From positions 1,240,001-1,304,000 of the forward strand of contig NC_089187.1 in assembly GCF_947507565.1 (NCBI RefSeq): DNA of 64,000 bases, written 5' to 3'. The notes beneath the pieces were generated by a model that saw only the letters and a list, made by a program, of their open reading frames with translations, was not told the DNA's origin and did no database searches. Both the position numbers and the translations under genes were made by a program. Origin of the DNA: Oscarella lobularis (lineage: Eukaryota; Porifera; Homoscleromorpha; Homosclerophorida; Oscarellidae). Shown in pieces: positions 1 through 10,962 of this stretch (positions within the stretch are counted from its first letter, which is position 1; each line of letters opens with the position of its first letter).

Positions 1-1379
1 ACTTACTTTGAGCTCTTCGATCTTCGTTCTCTTCGTCGGCGCGTCGTGTCGTCGAGCGTTCTACGCGTCTACGCACGTGCGAACGATCTGGAAGGGGAAT
101 TCGACGCCTGCATAGCGAACAGACGCGATTGGCTTACCGTTTCGGCGTTGGAGAGACGCGTGCTTCGTGCGTGCCTCGCGCGCGTTCTCTCGCGCGATCT
201 GCACAAAGGGAGGCTGAAATTGCACGCGAGCACTCTAGCAGGACTTACCGCGATGCGCGGTGTGGCTTCACCACGTCGTCCAGTCGAATGAGTCCGGACA
301 CGCGCTCGCGAGAGAATGAAATTTTGTGTGCGATGCTCTCTCGCTTGTTGCGCGAGGCATCGAACGGCCGACCAATGGGATGACACGCTGCTTCGGAATA
401 ATGATAGTTCGGCAGCAGAACGATTTGATTACATGGGAAAGTCCTTTGACCAGTGTTCCGTGTGTGCGGCATTACCCTCACCAAATATTGTCATTTCCGG
501 TTACGTCCAAAAAAGAAAATTCGAATACTGAATTTGGTGGAATAAATACCGCCTTCTATATACACACTGGCATTTTTGCTAGCTGGTTATTGTAGCGTCA
601 TAGATATGATGACCTTTGCTGCATGAAAAAACTAAGAACGTAATAATTACGATGTAGCCTTAGGCTTCCTTTTCTAGTTGTTTATTTTAATATGCAGGAA
701 AAGGAAAAAACGAAATATATTAAAAAATTCTTGTCTGAAATGCCTTCAGTCGATCAGCTTTGAGCTGACTTTTCCAATATCTGATAACAACTGATGAGTT
801 TTCCGGGAGGATTCTCCTTGTACATACGTCTGTGTCCTCTAAGGCAGAAGATGTGTCCAGAAAACCTATAAGATTAATTATTATTTTAATAATATTGTAT
901 CGCTAATTTCAGTGATTGACTACCTACTGACTACGGATATTTTGACTGCACACGTGAGGCTGGCCCGTTTCTCAAACTGATGCTGTTCAAAAGCCAAAGA
1001 TGACGTATTGACCCACAAGACACACCCCCTTCGGAAAAACTCGATTTGTACTCTGCATGAACTCTAGCTTACTTTTTCGTCTTCTTTTCGCTTTGTTTGC
1101 CGTTTGCTTCGCATATTTGCTCATCCTGTGGTCGATTGGAGGACGCCATTGTCCGTTTTCGCCCATGCGGGTTTTTATGCAGCGAACCTACGCTCCAAAA
1201 AAGCATTAATCGCTGCAGATTAGGCGCTAGAGCCTTTTAGATTTAACTGCGTAGTCACGTAGGAGTCATTTCGATAACGGTCCTCGCGGATAGCCATTTT
1301 TCTCAGCGAACGTGCTAGTCTATCGTACACGTCGGGTTCTTTCTTGGATAATCTACGCTAAGCCGGCGTCGCGAAACGA
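1..1379. other. No supported gene; CpG-rich start then AT-rich stretch
   Basis: The first 400 bases are rich in cgcg and tcg words, so several overlapping open frames arise on both strands. None shows a recognisable domain, splice pattern or consistent start. From about 600 to 1380 the sequence is AT-rich and stop-filled. The hAT remnant that follows may extend into the last few hundred bases, but no terminal repeat could be paired. Confidence 0.5.
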
Positions 1380-1385
1380 CAAACG

Positions 1386-2969
1386 ATGCCAAAAAGAAGA
1401 AGAAAGGCGATCGCGAGGCTTTCTCTGCAATCTTGAACGCCATGACGTCACGCGAGCAGCATGAATCTCATTATCTTGCATCATTTCATTGCCAGAAATA
1501 AATTGCTGAATCGACTGCCGCCAGGAAAACGCGTCAAACCGGTATTGAAACCGGTTTGCGAAAAATTTCCAACCAATCAAAGCGTTAGCTGACCCGAGCC
1601 GCCAAACTGTGATAGAAGCGCGACTCCCAAAAATGTACGCAAACGTGGTCCAGAGAATCAAAAGTGATCTTTCGGTTGGTTTCCTTGGTGGCACTTACAT
1701 GCGACATCTGGACGTCGCGTGCTACCCAAGAGTATTTATCTATAACCTGTCACTACATGGACCGTGACTGGAACCTTCGCTCGTACGTTCTCGAGACTAT
1801 CGATTTCTCTATTGATCACACTTCGGAAAACGTCGCCGCTGGGTTTGTAAACGTTACTGAAGCGCGGGACATAAAAAAGAAAAGGTCGACGCATTTGTCA
1901 CAGATAACGCTGCAAACATACGTAAAGCAGTTGGAGCATTGAAGTGGGTTTGCTTTGCCCACACGCTCGATCTAGTCGTGATGGAAGCGATGAAGAATTT
2001 TGGTGAAACATCGGGGCTGAAAAGAAATGGAAGAAAATCGTGGCTCACTTTCACCACAGCGTCAAAGCTACCGAAAAACTGAAATTGCTCAAGGCCAGCT
2101 TCAGTTGCCTAAACAAAATTTGTTCAGGAGGTGGACACTCGCAGGAATTCTACTTACTACATGTTAGAGAGAATGTGCGACCAACATGAAGCTGTCTCTA
2201 CGTTGTTGAGCATCAGTCATCCAGAAGTGTGTCTCTCTCCTGGAGACGCCTCCGTCTTATCGTCTGCTATCAGTGTGCTAAAGCCGTATGAGGAAGCAGC
2301 ACGAGAAGCGTCGGCTCAGAAGAACCCCACAATCTCGCTAATGATCTCCATAGCGAAGCTACTGCAGTGTCTCGTATCAGATTCCTCTGACAGTCTATCA
2401 GAGGCACTTTCGTGCCAGCTTCTGCGCCGATTTATGTACAACAATTGAGCAAGCTCATTTACTTGCAATGGCGGCTCTGCTAGACGCAAGAATGAAAAAG
2501 ATAGGATTTGACGATAGCGCTGCCGCAAAGAAAGCGGAGAACTGGGTCGTGCGCGAAATGGCAGCTAGGCCGAACCGTTGCAAAATTCAAGACGAGCAGA
2601 AAGAAATGCAGAAGGAAGTTCAACTTCACTTTGGTCTAGATTTCACGACAAAGTAGCGGCACAAGGATGAACCCCCGAGCTGACCTCGACTATAGTTGAA
2701 ATGCAGAAATTTCTTCACGAGGAAGTGATATCGAGAAAAGATTGCCCTATAAATGGTGGAGGGAAAACGAAAAGCTTTACCCAAACGTCGTAGAATCTGC
2801 TAGGCACTACTTGCGCATTCCTGCTAGCTCCGTCCTTTCGGAGAGGCTAATTTCGAAAAAAGAAGAACTAGTGTCGAACCGTAGAAGCTGTTTGAAGCCA
2901 AAGAACGCGAATATGTTGCTTTCCTTAGTGAAAACCTTCAATAATAGTAGTATCTCCACATCACTTTAA
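1386..2969 (+). pseudogene. hAT (ZBED-like) transposase remnant
   Basis: A decayed hAT-superfamily transposase is read in consecutive frames. The RNase H-like core starts near 1664 with LTCDIWTSRATQEYLSITCH. A frame change near 1880 gives VTDNAANIRKAVGALKW and CFAHTLDLVV, motifs typical of ZBED/hAT cores. Helical insertion-domain pieces follow at 2131-2448 and 2468-2656. The C-terminal dimerisation region (about 2742-2969) contains YLRIPASSVLSERLISKK, the hAT C-terminal signature. At least three frameshifts or stops separate these parts, so it cannot make a full transposase. A zinc-finger N-terminus and paired terminal inverted repeats were not found. The family is seen clearly; the age is inferred from the lesions. 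Confidence 0.85.
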
Positions 2970-3956
2970 TGCGCGTCGCCATCTTGGACAAAACATGGCC
3001 GCCCCCGTTTGTTTCGCGATACGTTCTTCGCGCGCAGCTTCGCTAAAGCTCTTCCCTTGCTTTGACGATAAATTGATATTAAATTTAGATAGAATCATAC
3101 CCTGAAGGCACCACCAACATCAGTTGGTGATGGTGGTAATTCTTCTATAGGTGAGAGTAAAACCAATTACGCATTCATAGCGTAGAATCAAATTAACTTT
3201 GGTCATCTAAGAAGAAAGAAACATTCATAATGTCTATAATTTGAATAATCGAATTTTTGTTACTTACTTCATTTGCTCAATTCGTGGCTTCAATTCTCAA
3301 TTTCTATATCTTATACTTTTTTCTCATCATTGTCTAAAAAGCAACATTGGCAAATAGTTACTATTAGTTACTATTATTAGAGTAACCCAATAATTGTCAC
3401 CTTCATTTGCTTCTTAATTAAGTTTTTTATTTTCTAGTTCTGATTCCTTCATCTAACAAGCAATATTTTGCAAAATCTGCCACGTGACCCAGGGAAACGG
3501 TCGGGTCAAACGACCTTGTAGCCCTGAACCCTTTCCAGCGTGCTAAACGTTGGCGTGGTGGCGCGCACGCTACGCAACTTTTTTGGCCTTAACGGCCACC
3601 AAAGTGCCTCGAAAGAGACCCCACTTTACGACGCCCGCAGAAATGAGTCGAAAACATTCGTCGCCTTGTGCGACTATCCATTTACGTGTCGAGGAGAACA
3701 TACGCCGTTCTGATTTGTTGACGCAATGCGATTACGCTATTTCCTCGACACGCGAAGGCGACAAACGTTCTCGATTCATTCAGCGGACGTCGTCACTTTC
3801 GAGCGCAGCCAGAACGCAACAAAACTCTCGAACAGAAGTTGGAAATTGCTTAAAGGGTTAAAAATCCTCAAGATTTATTCCAGTAAGATTATGCTTCTAT
3901 GAAAGACATATTATTTAGTGATCCGACGTTTTGCAGTTGAGCCCCCACAATACACC
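2970..3956. other. Intergenic stretch, possible piggyBac-type MITE at about 3532-3857
   Basis: AT-rich sequence with no recognisable gene. The block at about 3532-3857 differs in being CpG-rich. It begins with ccctttccagcg and ends with gcttaaaggg followed by ttaa, which resembles piggyBac-type CCC..GGG ends next to a TTAA target. The left side reads tgaa, not ttaa, and the inverted similarity is short, so this is tentative. The 103-residue open frame inside has no recognised domain. Confidence 0.3.
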
Positions 3957-4264
3957 TTAATAATATAATTTCAATCACTTTTTCTTTTAGTCATTGAGTT
4001 GGGCAATTTTCTAAAGGTAAGAAGGACACAATATGATTTCATTAGTTTTACCTATTTTTTACAAGACAAACCTTTAAGTTTGCTTGAACAGCTACACATA
4101 GCATCTGAAGGAACGCTGTTATTCTTGCCATCTTCGCTGTCAAGTTGATTGGCGTTTGTATTTGGCAGTCGTTAAGCTAAAAGTGAGAAAAAAATTATAA
4201 GAAACGGGCACGATGTTCAGGCAAAAAGAATTATAGCTATAATCGATCAAAAGTAATACATTTT

Positions 4265-4757
4265 AATGTTATTTTGAGCAAATTCAGAAAAAATTATTTT
4301 TAGAATTTAATTTCGTGACATTACATCAATTAAAAACCTACAGGAAAAATGTGACGGCAACGACACTGCCTTCGCCTCCAGTTGGAGGCTCTTAAGAAAC
4401 GAAAAATGTAATGTGCTACCGTGTATTGCAGATCTCGCAAAGAAGATAATAAAATTCGCATTTGAATAACCCAAAAAATTATTCTGTAGCAGTTCAACAT
4501 TTAGTACCTAATGTTATTTTAAGCAAATTCAGAAAAATTAATTTTTAGAATTCAATTTCGAGACATTACATCATTTAAAAAGATACAGGAAAAATGTGAC
4601 GGCAACGACACTGCCTTCGCCTCCAGTTGGAAGCTCTTGAGAAACGAAAAATGTAATGTGCTACCGCGTATTGCAGATCTCGCAAAGAAGATAATAAAAT
4701 TCGCATTCGAATAACCCCAAAAAATTATTCTGTAGCAGTTCAACATTTAGTACTTAG
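4265..4757. repeat. Tandem duplication, about 243-bp period, 2 copies
   Basis: Two successive copies of a block begin with tgttattttragcaaattc (r = g or a), at about 4267 and 4510. Both contain the same tail about crossing from acattacatc to gttcaacatttagtac. The same duplication is present in the inverted repeat copy at 61671-62165, so it arose before the two copies dispersed. Confidence 0.85.
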
Positions 4758-5162
4758 AAAAAAGTCTATGTAAAGAGATGGAGATGATCATGGGTGAGAA
4801 GCAAAATGGAAGATTTAAAAGATCTTATTTTAATTTTTTATGCAGGGATAATCAAACTTTATCTGTCCGGAGAAAAGGCCACGCGAAAGAAGCAGCAACA
4901 TCTTTTTTGCTTTCAATTTAATGACTTTTGAGAGAGGTAGTCAAATCGAAGCGCTTTGACGGTAGGCGATAATTTGTCGTTAGATTGATATTTAGGCTTT
5001 TTTTGTAACACTTGTTGAACGTGGCGGCCTAAGTAGCAACGTTCCTTTGTCGGCGTCGCCAAGACGGCAGGCGATGTCTTTGCTGAAGAAAAGGTAAAAC
5101 GTTGACCTTTTTTTGGCACAAGTTGATGTGTTTTTGAAAGAATTAAAAACCTAAAAACACCG

Positions 5163-5465
5163 TTGACAAAACTATACGAAGAGACGGCAGACGAATTTCC
5201 TAGGATGAAAATCAAGAGCGTCAAGACCGGCTGCGCCAGATTTTGGACAGAAGTGGGGTTGCGCAATTTGGCCGGCTTCCTTTTGAGAAACACGCTGGGG
5301 GTGCGTATACGGTTCAAGAGTGATTTTGAAGAGTTTTTTCCAATCCGTTATTGCTCAAGTCATCTATTCAAATTGGCATCTAAAAAGAGAAATCAAGGCG
5401 GAGCCTATTCAATTATCTACATTATCTATCATTCGGAATTTAATCTCCTTCTTTCGGAAGTCTAA
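5163..5465 (+). CDS. Small conserved ORF of the large repeat (unknown)
   Basis: This 100-residue open frame is preserved at the same length in the inverted copy (complement 61267-60965) with only scattered substitutions. It includes the shared string ARFWTEVGLRNLAGF. No domain is recognised. An opposite-strand frame is also long here, so coding status is unproven. Preservation of length in both copies may reflect youth of the repeat and not selection. A second shared frame starts at 5507 with a hydrophobic N-terminus (MFILFILLYLFHLF) and is cut by the hAT insertion at 5778 in this copy, while the other copy keeps 112 residues (complement 60923-60585). Confidence 0.3.
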   Translation: MTKLYEETADEFPRMKIKSVKTGCARFWTEVGLRNLAGFLLRNTLGVRIRFKSDFEEFFPIRYCSSHLFKLASKKRNQGGAYSIIYIIYHSEFNLLLSEV

Positions 5466-5979
5466 ATACGTCATCTTCGCACAGGAAACCGCATCGTAAA
5501 CAGGAAATGTTCATCCTCTTCATCCTTCTATACCTTTTTCACCTTTTTGCGACTCGCAAACGCCCCGTCGCTTCGGATATCGTTTCGAAACACGTCGTCT
5601 TCGTTCTTGAAACACCTATTTTGTTAGTTCACGTCGGAATTCGACAGCAGAATCGTTTTTACCGGTTTTCACGTCGTTATATCGAGTTTTCGTCGTTCGG
5701 AAGCGTCATCGTGAATTCGCCTCGTCTAATCGAAGTTGCTACAACGTCTTGGAACGTAATTTATCGTTCTATCGTCTCAGAGCTGCCAAGGGGTTCATTG
5801 AGTAATGCGTGAGATGAAAAATGCTCATGTTAATATCAAACAGCATCCAATTCTGACTTCTTTATATCCACGCCTATCTATGCCTTCAGCCCACCTACCT
5901 AATTGTTTAATTGTTATATATACGTAAAACGTTTACACTTAACTATGTTTTTATGCAGTTTCTGACTCATACTCTCCAT

Positions 5980-8376
5980 TCATTTTTTCTTATTCGAATG
6001 CTGCTTATTGTATTCCCAGGTAGCCGATTTTGCTTGTTTCAAAACGTCTTTCGTCGGTTCGTACAGATGCGATGGTCTTCCGTCAGCCAGCTTTATTTTA
6101 AGAATGCTGGACAATGTCCCTTTCGGATCTAAACTTGGGCGAAAAGATGTTTTATTTTTTCGTATCATCGAAAACACTCGCTCTTCCGCGGCATTTGAAT
6201 GCGGAATAACTAACGCCAATTTTGCTATTCTTGACAATCGGGAGAAGCTCAAGGATCCGTCGACCGCTTTGATACTGGCAAGGTAGTTCCATATAACGTC
6301 CATTCTGTACTGAGTCAAGCCGCTTTCCTCCTTAATTTCGGCATCTTTCCATACGTTTGAAGGAATGTCCTCCTTTGTCAATAATTGGTACTGAGTGAAT
6401 TCTTCGCTTAGCATGTCCTGTTCTGCGGGTGAAGTGAACGGCAGAAGATCAGAGAACCTGTGAATAGTGCATTAGATAACCGAGAGATTTTTTACTTACT
6501 GTAGGCACCTGTTTATGTAAAATTCCACCTGAGAAAATGCGGCGGTTTCTCGATTGTCAAATGCCACCCAAGAGGCATTTGCCAGCACAGGGTCATTGAT
6601 TGGAAAATTGCTGAGAGAATACGACATAGCTTTTTCATAGAAGGATCGCACACTCGAGTAGAAATTTGAGACCGACGAAGCCTCTACGTCTCCTTCAGCC
6701 AGAAGCTTTTCAACTTTTAATTTCGTCGTAATCCCTACGAATAAGTTTTTGTCTAAAATGCAGCAGACATAAATATGGTGAAAGAAGTTAAAGAAAGCGT
6801 TGTACAACTAACCTGCCAATTGCTTTTCTCTATTAGTAAAGGCTGTCTGAGAATAATCATTTCTAGCTTCTCTTATCTCCGAAAGCAGCAAAAACTTGTA
6901 AGCTAATTCGTTTAGGAATCCGCGAATCTGCGTAGAGAGAAATGGCAGCAGGGGATCATCTCGCTGCAGAAATCTGTTAAGTATAACAAATGTCTGCAGA
7001 CTCGCTTGAATGAAAAAAAGGTAAACTTCCAGCATTGGAATACGAAATATACGTCGCAACCTATCGAATCGAACGTTCCGTTCATCTGCATGAGAGGTAC
7101 ATTAGTTACAGCATAAAGTATTGCAAGTCTGTCTATAACCTTCTGAGAGAAAATAGCTCCTCAGCGAGCCAAACTGCTGAAGGACTCGAGTGACAGCTTT
7201 CTCTAGGCTTAGCCATCTCGTACTAACATGCTTTATTATTTCTCTGTATTCGGTATCACAGAAGATGCAGTATTGGGCTAGTGACGCTTTTCTCTTGGTG
7301 CTTTTGTCAAACCAGTAGAAAAGGTCGACAACGAGATCTTCAACGCTAAAACCAGAGATCTGCATGAACGAAATATTAGTGCATACCATTTTTATCAAAA
7401 ATTTGACACCTACCTTTTCAAATTTACTGCATGCTTTGCCAGCGGTATTATACACAATGTGACAAGGGCAGCCCATTACGTACACTGCCGGATTTTTCTC
7501 CAAAACTCGTGTCCTGATGGAATTTCTTCGGCCCATGTTTACAGAGCAATTATCAAGACCGATTCCAACGCAGTTCTTCCAAGAAATTCCATTTTTGTTG
7601 AGAGCGTCTTGCATTGCGCAAAAAATGCCTTCCGCCGTCGATGACGAAGACATGCACATGTCGAGAAATTGGCAAGACACCGTAGCGTCAAACACTCTCA
7701 CTGTAAGAGGGTTCATTTTCTCTATTCCGGTATCCGTGGATCCGTCAATAGAGAGGGAAAATGGACCGCTTTTCATTTTTTCAAGAAGCTGATTGTGGTA
7801 AAACGGAGCAATAGCACCGTTGATTAGGCAAGCCGTTTTCATCCTTCTGGATGAGAAGCCTTTAGCGATAGGACTATCGTGAAAAACATCACGAAATAGT
7901 GGCGTCAACTCATCTGCGAGGGCCAAAGGAATGTTGTTCTTCACCAGCATTTTGGCAATTTTAACTTCGGCACGAGTGATCTATGTGCATGCTGTAAACC
8001 AAAAAATATGTATGCTCTTATTTCTTTGTAAACGTACCTCTTCATTTAGCGGGGACGATGTAGGCGTGAATGCTATGGTCCGTTGCTGTCTCAATATTCT
8101 GGCGTTTTTTTGGTGGTTGTCGCCCTGCGCATGTCTATCAACGTCTTTTTTGCCCATATGGCTACAGTTGACGACACGCTTGCAAGCGGAGCAAAAAAAT
8201 GCGTGGGGATTTCCCTCTACGTCTTCAGCAAACGGATACGTTCTCTTCCACGCCTGCTTAAAGCGCGACCGATAGACTGAGGCCCCTAGCTTGCTCTTCT
8301 CTCGAGTAGCTGATACTTCGAGTATTTCGTCGCTTTCGTCACTGGAAAATTCGGCTCCGGTGGTCCCTTCTGCCAT
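5980..8376 (-). pseudogene. hAT transposase with BED-type zinc finger, multi-exon
   Basis: Read right to left, the N-terminal exon (8376 to about 8040) starts MAEGTTGAEFSSDESDE. It contains a BED-like zinc finger with FFCSACKRVVNCSH and a later H-x-x-x-x-H. The next exon (about 7950-7410) holds the RNase H-like core with SLSIDGSTDTG, IGLDNCSVNMG and the CPCHIVYNTAGKAC motif. An exon at about 7370-7102 contains STRWLSLEKAV. Smaller exons at 7059-6808 and 6807-6496 follow. The C-terminal exon (6414-5980) has the dimerisation motif IPHSNAAEERVFSMIRKNK. Intron boundaries look plausible and stops are few, so this may be a recently active gene; whether it is intact end to end cannot be decided by eye. 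Confidence 0.85.
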
Positions 8377-8654
8377 TAAGACTCGGGTTCGAAGACTAGC
8401 GGACTTGCGGTCAGTAGCAAACGGGACTTGGAGTCACAGCGAACCGCGTGGAACGACGTGTAATGAGAAACACTTTAACAGGCGCGAAGGCGATTGGTGC
8501 TGCGATCACACAAAGGATATTTGACAATCTCCTTCGCTAATTGCTTATACCTCAATGAGGGCTAGTAAATTAACCAATGGCATGAATGCCATTCGTTTTC
8601 TATGGATTTTGAATACTGTTAAGTATAATTTTGGTATCTGCCTAAAAGAGTCTC

Positions 8655-8740
8655 AATGCGTGAAAAAAGCGAACAAATGCGTGAGTGCGTGAGAAAGAGG
8701 CCGAATGCGTGAGACTCACGCATAATGCGTGAGACTTGGT
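8655..8740. repeat. Subterminal gcgtgag motif cluster of the hAT
   Basis: At least five copies of gcgtga(g) in both orientations crowd the right end of the hAT element, and one lies just inside its left end. Clustered short subterminal motifs are the usual binding sites of hAT transposases. A similar cluster occurs at 44520-44610. Confidence 0.6.
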
Positions 8741-9231
8741 AGCTCTGTCGTCTTCGGATCGCTTCGGATCACTTCTTCGAAACGTTTCTCGCATTCATCG
8801 CCGATCGCGGCTCGTCGCTAGAATCAAAATGAAAGAATCGAAGTGTTTTCGACATTATTTTCACCTTGGATCGTCCGAATCTGTCGTTTCGACTCCTTTT
8901 CGAGAAGTCCGTAACGCGCGCGATACGCGTCATCGATATCACGTCACTCCGTGCGCACGTAGCATGCGCACTTTGCCATTCGTCACGGATAATCGTCATA
9001 TCATATTAATTTGTATTCCACGTTATCGTGGCCGTCTATTTATATCTTCGATACGTCGTTCGTCGCTAACTCCGCCTTGATAGCCATGTTTGGACTGTTC
9101 CAGTACTCTCCAGCAGCTGCGCCCAACCGCGTGCTCTTATAAAGGCCGCCATATTGATAGAACATTCTCTTTTTTCTTTTTTCTTGTCACTCTTTCTTTC
9201 CATTCCTTTGCCTTTTTTCTTCGCTTTTTTA

Positions 9232-9274
9232 CAGCCTGAAGAAGGACGCTACGTCCGAAACCGGTCGCCAACTA
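9232..9274 (+). ncRNA. Hammerhead-ribozyme-like motif (repeat copy 1)
   Basis: The core words occur in hammerhead order: CTGAAGA, a hairpin with stem GGAC/GTCC, GAAA, a two-base CC/GG stem III, then GTC as the possible cleavage triplet. Such minimal type I hammerheads are known from Penelope-like retroelements. The fit is imperfect: there is an extra A before stem II, and stem I supports only two clear pairs. The same motif is kept in the other repeat copy. Self-cleavage is inferred, not shown. Confidence 0.5.
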
Positions 9275-10079
9275 AAATAAAGCCGTTTGCATTACTTTTT
9301 GTCTTGTCGCGTCTTCGACCGCCTTTCCATTCATCGAACTCGAATTCGCCGCTTATAAGCATCGCGCGTCGTCGAATCCGTCTTCGCATCCAGTTCTATC
9401 GTTCCGAAGCGCATCGCATCGCCGCGAAAGTCGTTACTCGCATCGTCTCGCCTTCGATCGCTTTTTCATTCAACGAACTCGAATTCGCTTCGACCGTCGT
9501 ACCTCGTTCGAATCGCTCGGATTCGTCTCGCATCGTCGCGAAAATCGTTTTCGCTCCAAGTTGGACGAAATCTTTGTCGCGACTCGTTTCTCCACGTCTC
9601 TCATCGTTCGAACGCTTCTCTAATCGATCATTCGCAGCTATTCTCTGACATCCAACAAGTCACAAAAAACTTACTAAAAACAGAAACAAAATGGATAAAT
9701 ACTTTAGATACTCTCTACCCAAATAGATTGAATTCAAAATTCGATAAACATTCAGACACGAAAGACATTAAAAAAAGAACTTCAAACATCAGAAGCCAAC
9801 ATCATTAGAAACAAAAACCTATTAGAAAACAGAGCATCAGCAACACATAATGACTAACAGATACAAAACACACAAAAAGTTTGAGTACTACCTTTTTTTC
9901 TAGATTTTTTTCAGCTAAAGAGAAATGTCAGAATTTCACAAATAAACCGAAGTTTTAGTCACCTTTTTCCGCTCTTCTTCTTTTTTCGAGTCTTCTTCTT
10001 CTTCCGAGTCTTCTTCTTCTTCTTGGTAACCAGCTTGTTTTCGAGGCCTGGCAACTTTCTCATCTACGAGGACATCCGC
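9275..10079 (+). other. Right part of large repeat, degenerate tcg-rich blocks
   Basis: After the hammerhead motif comes a CpG-rich stretch (9300-9640) with two degenerate copies of a block containing cgaactcgaattcgc. Then there is a possible coding segment that in the other copy reads about 72 residues, including EKELQTSESNIIRNKNLLEN (complement 58379-58161). That segment would fit a coiled N-terminal region of a retroelement protein, but no reverse transcriptase follows. Confidence 0.4.
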
Positions 10080-10888
10080 GACGTTGGGTTAATCAACAGA
10101 AATAAGCGGCCAAGCGAACAGTTCCTTAACGACGTACGACATGGTGGGCCTTTCCCTTGGCTTCACTTCACGACAAGGCAACGGTCAGAGATCTTTTGAA
10201 CGCATTGGCAAAGACTTTGTGTCGGGGAGGACCGGATACGATGCACATCTGTTCCACATCTGTCACGGTGACGTGACCTTCTCAACGAATGCTCGCAATT
10301 CCCATGTCGCAGATACGAACACGAACTACTGGCCAATCTATCTATAAAGTTTTTTTTAAAATGAAAACAGATGTTTTATCTGTTTCTTGATACCTAAATT
10401 TTGCTTGGTTTAATTAATATCGAAAAAACCTACAGCTGTTTCAAACCCTATGACATTCTGACTATTAATGTCAATTGAAATCTAGAGTACAGTGTAACAT
10501 ACTGATACACATTAAATCAAGAAGCTTAGTCTACTTACGTCAGGTTTGTGCAAAATTATAGTATTGAGATCAAAACCATCGATCATTTGCGTAATCAAGT
10601 ACACAGACTCATCTTTTATGCAATATCCGAAGAAGCGAACGATATTTGTATGATTCAGATTGCTGCCAGAATTGAGTTACAAACAATAACTTTTATGCTG
10701 GGGAATTGCTGTTTCATTTTACGAAACAATACTAATTTCTTAGACGGGATCAAATGAGCGCACGCTGCCAATTTTCATCTCCTGAACAGCCACCGACGAG
10801 AAAGACCACAATTCTTTAAACACCTTTCCAAATCTGCCTTCTCCTATTACGTCTCCAATTTCAAGGCTTTTCAACTCCACTTCTAGGT
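10080..10888 (-). pseudogene. Protein kinase relic, three exon-like pieces
   Basis: Exon-like piece 1 (10888-10746) follows an AG acceptor and reads LEIGDVIGEGRFGKVFKELW, an N-lobe glycine-rich loop (GEGRFGKV). VAVQEMK follows, where kinases normally have VAVK, so the ATP-anchoring lysine is replaced by Q. Piece 2 (10662-10539) is flanked by AG and GTAAGT and reads NLNHTNIVRFFGYCIKDESV then YLITQMIDG, covering helix C to the hinge. Piece 3 (about 10335-10080) gives ICDMGIASIR (a DFG-like DMG) and, after frame changes, KPRERPTMSYVVKEL, typical of the end of tyrosine or TKL kinases. The catalytic loop HRD was not found. It is probably a dead gene fragment; the large repeat ends inside the last piece. 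Confidence 0.65.
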
Positions 10889-10962
10889 CTGCAGAATAAG
10901 TAATGTGATTTAACTCAGTAGCAAATGATATAGAGACATGTATTCTGCTCTAAGACATCACT

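Larger units (their letters stand above)
5778..8747 (-). mobile_element. hAT DNA transposon nested in the large repeat
   Basis: The element is bounded by short inverted ends, cagagctgccaag on the left and cttggtagctctg on the right. The uninterrupted site is present in the other repeat copy near 60650. Compared with it, 6 bp (tcgtct) are duplicated at 5772-5777 and 8748-8753. hAT elements normally duplicate 8 bp, so the 6-bp result is slightly odd. Both ends carry repeated cgtgag words, probably transposase-binding motifs. The coding region is on the minus strand. Confidence 0.9.
3957..10092 (+). repeat. Large TTAA-bounded repeat, copy 1 (with nested hAT)
   Basis: This segment is repeated in reverse complement at 58029-62468. 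Similarity starts and stops at a TTAA on both sides of both copies; outside those points the flanks differ. Without the hAT insertion and its 6-bp duplication it is about 3160 bp, against about 3182 bp for the other copy without its MULE insertion. It contains a 243-bp tandem duplication, small conserved ORFs, a CpG-rich region of degenerate repeats, and a hammerhead-like motif at 9232-9274. No reverse transcriptase or transposase of its own was recognised, so it is probably non-autonomous or decayed. The hammerhead suggests Penelope-like ancestry; the TTAA ends could instead suggest piggyBac-type mobilisation. Confidence 0.8.

Noticed and set aside
69-386. Overlapping R/S-rich open frames at the window start
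   Set aside because: CpG-rich composition suppresses stop codons; no motif, start context or splice pattern supports any of them.
9154-9648. 164-residue plus-strand frame across the hammerhead region
   Set aside because: It spans the ribozyme-like motif and tcg-rich degenerate repeats, and the other repeat copy does not keep the same frame.
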